Source of the DNA: Thermoflexales bacterium
GTDB lineage: Bacteria > Chloroflexota > Anaerolineae > Fen-1058
Assembly: GCA_030834835.1 (NCBI GenBank)
Contig: JAUQXD010000405.1
Location: forward strand, 1-6,362
Reading direction: 5' to 3'
DNA: 6,362 nucleotides
In this document: in pieces, positions 3,973 through 6,362 of the stretch
Layout: every line of letters begins with the position of its first letter
Position numbering within the stretch: position 1 is the stretch's first letter
Notes under the pieces: generated by a model
The model's input: only the letters and a program-made list of their open reading frames with translations
Database searches by the model: none
Told to the model about the DNA's origin: nothing
Program-made: the position numbers and the translations under genes

Positions 3973-5802
3973 TTGGCCAACGACTCTAAATTACCCGATC
4001 GGCAAAGTCTGAAGCAGGCCGCCGCGAACATCCCGGCGGCCTTTCGCCTGGTGTGGGCGGCGCATCGCGTCGCCACGCTGATCATGGCCGCGCTGACCAT
4101 CGGCGGCGCGTTGATCCCGGCCGCGCAGGCGTGGGTGGGCAAACTCATCATCGATTCGGTGGTCGACTCGATTAACGGGCGCGTCGACGCAAACGCCGGG
4201 CTGTCGCTGGTGCTGCCCTATCTCGCCGTTGAGTTCGTGTTGATCCTGGCGCAGGCGGGCATCGCTCAAGGCCGCTCGTTGACGGAGCACATCCTGCACG
4301 CGCGGCTGAACTTCTCGCTGAACACCCGCCTCATCCGCAAAGCCCTGTCGCTCGATCTGTCGCACTTTGAAAACGCCGAGTTCTATGACAAGCTGCAAAA
4401 CGCGCGGCGCGAAGCCGACTGGCGCGCGCTGCAGATCATGAACAACGGCTTCTACTTCGTGCAGAACACCATCACGCTGTTGTCGTTCGCCGCGCTGTTG
4501 TTTCGCTTCAACGCGCTGCTGGCGCTGATTCTCTTCGGCGCGACGCTGCCGGCCTTTATCGCGCAGTCGAAGTATGCGCAACTCAACTTCCGTTTGTTGT
4601 CGTGGCGCGCGCCTGAAGCACGCAAGCTCAACTATCTGGAATACTTGCTGACTGTCGATAGCAGCGTGAAAGAGGTGAAGCTCTTTGGGCTGGGCGAGCC
4701 GTTGTTGGGCCGTTATGCCGATTTGTTCTGGAAGTTCATGCGCGAGGATCAGGCGTTGGCGCAGAAGCGCAGTCTAGCCTCGTTTAGCTGGGGACTGCTG
4801 GCAACACTCAGTTACTACTTTGCCTACGGCTGGATCGTCTTCCGCGCGATCGGCGGCGCGATCACGTTGGGTGATATGACACTATATTTGTCGATCTTCC
4901 GGCAAAGCCAGAACATCTTTGAAAGCCTGTTCTTTGGCCTGAGCGAGCTGTATGAGAATGCGTTGTTTATGAGCAACCTCTTCGCCTTTCTCGATTTGAA
5001 GCCGCTCATGCCGGTGTCGGCCCACCCGATCGAGCTGCCCGCCAAAATCGAGTGCGGTGTGGAGTTCAAGAACGTGTCGTTCAAGTATGCCGATCGGGAG
5101 GATTACGCCCTACGACACGTGAACCTTACCATCAAACCCGGTGAGAAAATCGCGCTGGTCGGCGCGAACGGCGCGGGCAAGACGACGCTGGTGAAACTGC
5201 TGACGCGCCTGTACGATCCCACCGAAGGGCAGGTATTGATCGACGGCATCGATCTGCGCGAGGTGGAACCGCACAACCTGCAAAAGCGCATCGGTGTGAT
5301 CTTCCAGGACTTTGTGAAGTATTTCCTCCCGGCCCGTGAGAACGTGGGCTTCGGCCAGATCGATCAACTGGCGAACGAGCCGCGCATTATCGACTCCGCC
5401 ACGCGATCGGGCGCGCACCAGACCATCCTGGATTTGCCGCAAGGCTACGATACGGTGTTGGGCAAGTGGTTTGAACGCGGCAACGATCTATCGGGCGGTG
5501 AATGGCAGAAGATCGCGCTGGCGCGCGCCTTCATGCGCGAAGCCGAAGTGCTGGTACTCGATGAACCGACCGCGGCCCTGGATGCCTTGAACGAATACGC
5601 GGTGTTTCAGCGCTTCCGTGAACTGACTGCCAACAAGATCGCGCTGCTGATTAGCCACCGTTTCAGCACGGTGCGCATGGCCGATCGCATCATCGTGCTG
5701 GAAGATGGGGCTGTCACCGAGATGGGCACGCACGCCGAACTGCTGGCGAAAGGCGGGATGTACGCTAAGTTGTTTACCATTCAGGCTGAGGGCTATAAGT
5801 AA
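3973..5802 (+). CDS. ABC exporter, fused membrane and ATPase domains
   Basis: A 609-residue half-transporter of type IV/exporter fold, expected to act as a homodimer in the cytoplasmic membrane and use ATP to expel a substrate. The membrane domain (about 1-340) has hydrophobic segments near 34-60, 76-97, 160-178, 180-197, 272-295 and a later segment, plus long intracellular-loop helices (FENAEFYDKLQNARRE; SSVKEVKLFGLGEPLLGRY). The ATPase domain carries Walker A GANGAGKTT (397-405), Q-loop Q445, signature LSGGEWQKIALARA (506-519), Walker B VLVLDEP (526-532, catalytic E531), D-loop AALD (534-537) and switch H562. All key residues are intact. The signature with W after GGE and the ISHRFSTVRMADRI stretch resemble lantibiotic/peptide exporters, but there is no N-terminal C39 peptidase domain and no precursor peptide gene nearby, so the substrate is unknown. 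It starts with TTG. Its own promoter and the palindrome at 5837-5880 suggest a single-gene transcript. Confidence 0.95.
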   Translation: MANDSKLPDRQSLKQAAANIPAAFRLVWAAHRVATLIMAALTIGGALIPAAQAWVGKLIIDSVVDSINGRVDANAGLSLVLPYLAVEFVLILAQAGIAQGRSLTEHILHARLNFSLNTRLIRKALSLDLSHFENAEFYDKLQNARREADWRALQIMNNGFYFVQNTITLLSFAALLFRFNALLALILFGATLPAFIAQSKYAQLNFRLLSWRAPEARKLNYLEYLLTVDSSVKEVKLFGLGEPLLGRYADLFWKFMREDQALAQKRSLASFSWGLLATLSYYFAYGWIVFRAIGGAITLGDMTLYLSIFRQSQNIFESLFFGLSELYENALFMSNLFAFLDLKPLMPVSAHPIELPAKIECGVEFKNVSFKYADREDYALRHVNLTIKPGEKIALVGANGAGKTTLVKLLTRLYDPTEGQVLIDGIDLREVEPHNLQKRIGVIFQDFVKYFLPARENVGFGQIDQLANEPRIIDSATRSGAHQTILDLPQGYDTVLGKWFERGNDLSGGEWQKIALARAFMREAEVLVLDEPTAALDALNEYAVFQRFRELTANKIALLISHRFSTVRMADRIIVLEDGAVTEMGTHAELLAKGGMYAKLFTIQAEGYK

Positions 5803-5836
5803 AGAGTGGTTTTCTTCAAGTGAAGGTCATTCGCAA

Positions 5837-5880
5837 ACGCACTGCGCCGGTCGATGACGTCATCGACCGGCGCAGTGCGT
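5837..5880. terminator. Perfect 44-bp palindrome between converging genes
   Basis: Both arms are 22 bases, identical as reverse complements and without a spacer; it begins ACGCACTGCG and is centred on the GAC|GTC at 5856-5861. In RNA it would fold into a very stable GC-rich hairpin from either strand. It lies 34 bases after the ABC stop codon and 27 bases past the end of the converging minus-strand ORF, so bidirectional termination is likely. Neither side has a strong T-run (plus: CTATTCGATTATG; minus: TTGCGAATG), so termination may need Rho or the hairpin may mainly protect 3' ends. Confidence 0.65.
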
Positions 5881-5907
5881 CTATTCGATTATGAGTGTGG
5901 TCGTCGG

Positions 5908-6123
5908 TTACGGGTGAATGATCTTCGCGCCGGCGGTGATGCGAGCGGCTGTCCACACGCCATCCACCAATTTGCCCTGCGCGCTCACGTTCTGGCCCAC
6001 TTGCAGATCGGCCAGGGTGATAGCCGTTGTGCCGGTGTCCGTCACCACGTTGCCGTCGCTCGCCGCAATCGTCGCGGCCAGCGTGAACTGTCCACCCGTG
6101 TGAGTCGCTTGCGATGTGGACAT
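5908..6123 (-). CDS. Short beta-rich DUF5666-like ORF, possibly a remnant
   Basis: Seventy-one residues starting MSTSQATHTGGQFTLAATI. The pattern TAITLADLQVGQNVSAQGKLVDGVWTAARIT (about 33-63) resembles the small beta-barrel DUF5666 domain, where a strand, L-x-x-L-x-V-G-x-x-V, x-G-x-x-V-D-G and A-R-I recur. Such domains normally sit behind a signal peptide in secreted or envelope proteins; none is visible here. There is no Shine-Dalgarno before the ATG. It begins 24 bases after the SurE stop and is in the same frame as SurE, so it may be expressed by reinitiation, by readthrough, or not at all. It could be the surviving tail of a degraded gene. The domain match is from pattern memory and is uncertain. 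Confidence 0.4.
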   Translation of the reverse strand: MSTSQATHTGGQFTLAATIAASDGNVVTDTGTTAITLADLQVGQNVSAQGKLVDGVWTAARITAGAKIIHP

Positions 6124-6147
6124 GGGTGTGCGCGATGGCCGCGGTGG

Positions 6148-6362
6148 TTAGCTGCGCGATTGGGCCAACAATCGCCGGTGTGCCGCAGCCTGTTCGTCGG
6201 CGGCCGTAGAATTCGCCAGCCACGTTTCGTCCGTCAAGTCCACTCGCAACGGCGTGAGCGAGATCAGGTCGTGTTCAATCGCCCAGCGATCCGTGTCTTC
6301 AGCCGGATCGGTCAGTGGTCTGGCGGCGAACCAGTAATGCTGGCGGCCCATCGGATCGGTTC
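6148..6362 (-). CDS. surE: 5'/3'-nucleotidase SurE, C-terminal part (start lies beyond the right edge)
   Basis: About 71 residues are visible, entering from the right edge with TDPMGRQHYWFAARPL and ending in LLAQSRS. The diagnostic SurE tail is present: the D-P-x-G-R-x-x-YW segment, then DTDRWAIEHDLISLTPLRVDLTD, equivalent to the family's G-T-D-x-x-A-x-x-x-G-Y-V-S-V-T-P-L-x-x-D-x-T. SurE is a metal-dependent phosphatase that dephosphorylates nucleoside 5'- and 3'-monophosphates and is linked to stress survival. Its catalytic DD and SGTV-type residues are in the N-terminal half, outside this window, so activity cannot be judged. The frame is open to base 6362, so the ATG at 6349-6351 is internal, not the start. 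It is followed by a TAA at 6148-6150 and, in the same frame, the short beta-rich ORF. Confidence 0.85.
   Translation of the reverse strand, partial: TDPMGRQHYWFAARPLTDPAEDTDRWAIEHDLISLTPLRVDLTDETWLANSTAADEQAAAHRRLLAQSRS

Noticed and set aside
3792..4151. N-terminal extension of the two-helix membrane protein to 4151
   Set aside because: It would overlap the start of the ABC gene and both divergent promoters, and the extra residues are low in structure and rich in P, R and C.
3991..4581. Minus-strand frame of 196 codons inside the ABC gene
   Set aside because: It is antisense to the membrane domain of an intact ABC exporter, with Q- and R-rich translation typical of a shadow.
5814..5825. Small CTTCA/TGAAG hairpin as the ABC terminator
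   Set aside because: It has five-base arms, a 2-base centre and no T-run; the 44-bp palindrome just downstream is the better candidate.
5816..6223. Minus-strand frame of 135 codons across the SurE tail and the palindrome
   Set aside because: Its translation is H-, R- and G-rich, it overlaps the well-supported SurE frame and runs through the palindrome.

Overview
The window looks like a chromosomal segment of a GC-rich bacterium with strong Shine-Dalgarno use (AGGAGG-type sites before several genes) and at least one TTG start. The gene mix (an lmo0937-type mini membrane protein, a CsbD/YjbJ-type stress protein, DegV, a single-chain ABC exporter and SurE) together with this style would suit a Chloroflexota-like or other deep-branching Gram-positive-like lineage. 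That placement is an inference; no marker gene settles it. There is no rRNA, tRNA, CRISPR array, transposase or phage gene in the window.

Layout from left to right. Positions 1-317 hold at most the first 27 codons of a minus-strand gene running off the edge, followed by a gene-free stretch with three copies of a TTATSCAACA element. A minus-strand five-helix membrane protein of unknown function (374-1288) ends at a clear intrinsic terminator (318-351). Divergent from it, a plus-strand cassette (1582-2354) encodes three tiny proteins: a 47-residue lmo0937/DUF5670-type membrane protein, a 99-residue protein with a C-terminal membrane anchor, and a 73-residue CsbD/YjbJ-like protein. The cassette ends at a hairpin (2394-2422) that also serves the converging minus-strand DegV gene (2468-3337). 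Upstream of degV on the same strand lies a 117-residue two-helix membrane protein (3438-3791). It shares a divergent promoter region, with two good sigma70-type promoters, with a 609-residue ABC exporter (3973-5802). A perfect 44-bp palindrome (5837-5880) separates the exporter from a converging minus-strand pair: a short beta-rich DUF5666-like ORF (5908-6123) and the C-terminal part of SurE (6148 to the right edge).

Functionally this is mostly envelope and stress housekeeping. The cassette is probably a membrane-stress response unit, DegV a fatty-acid-binding protein, the ABC protein an exporter of unknown substrate, and SurE a nucleotidase. The observations most worth following are the dense over-representation of the palindrome CGATCG (especially CCGATCGG), the repeat cluster at 143-203, the unnamed 99-residue protein inside the stress cassette, and the single stop codon separating SurE from an in-frame beta-domain ORF.
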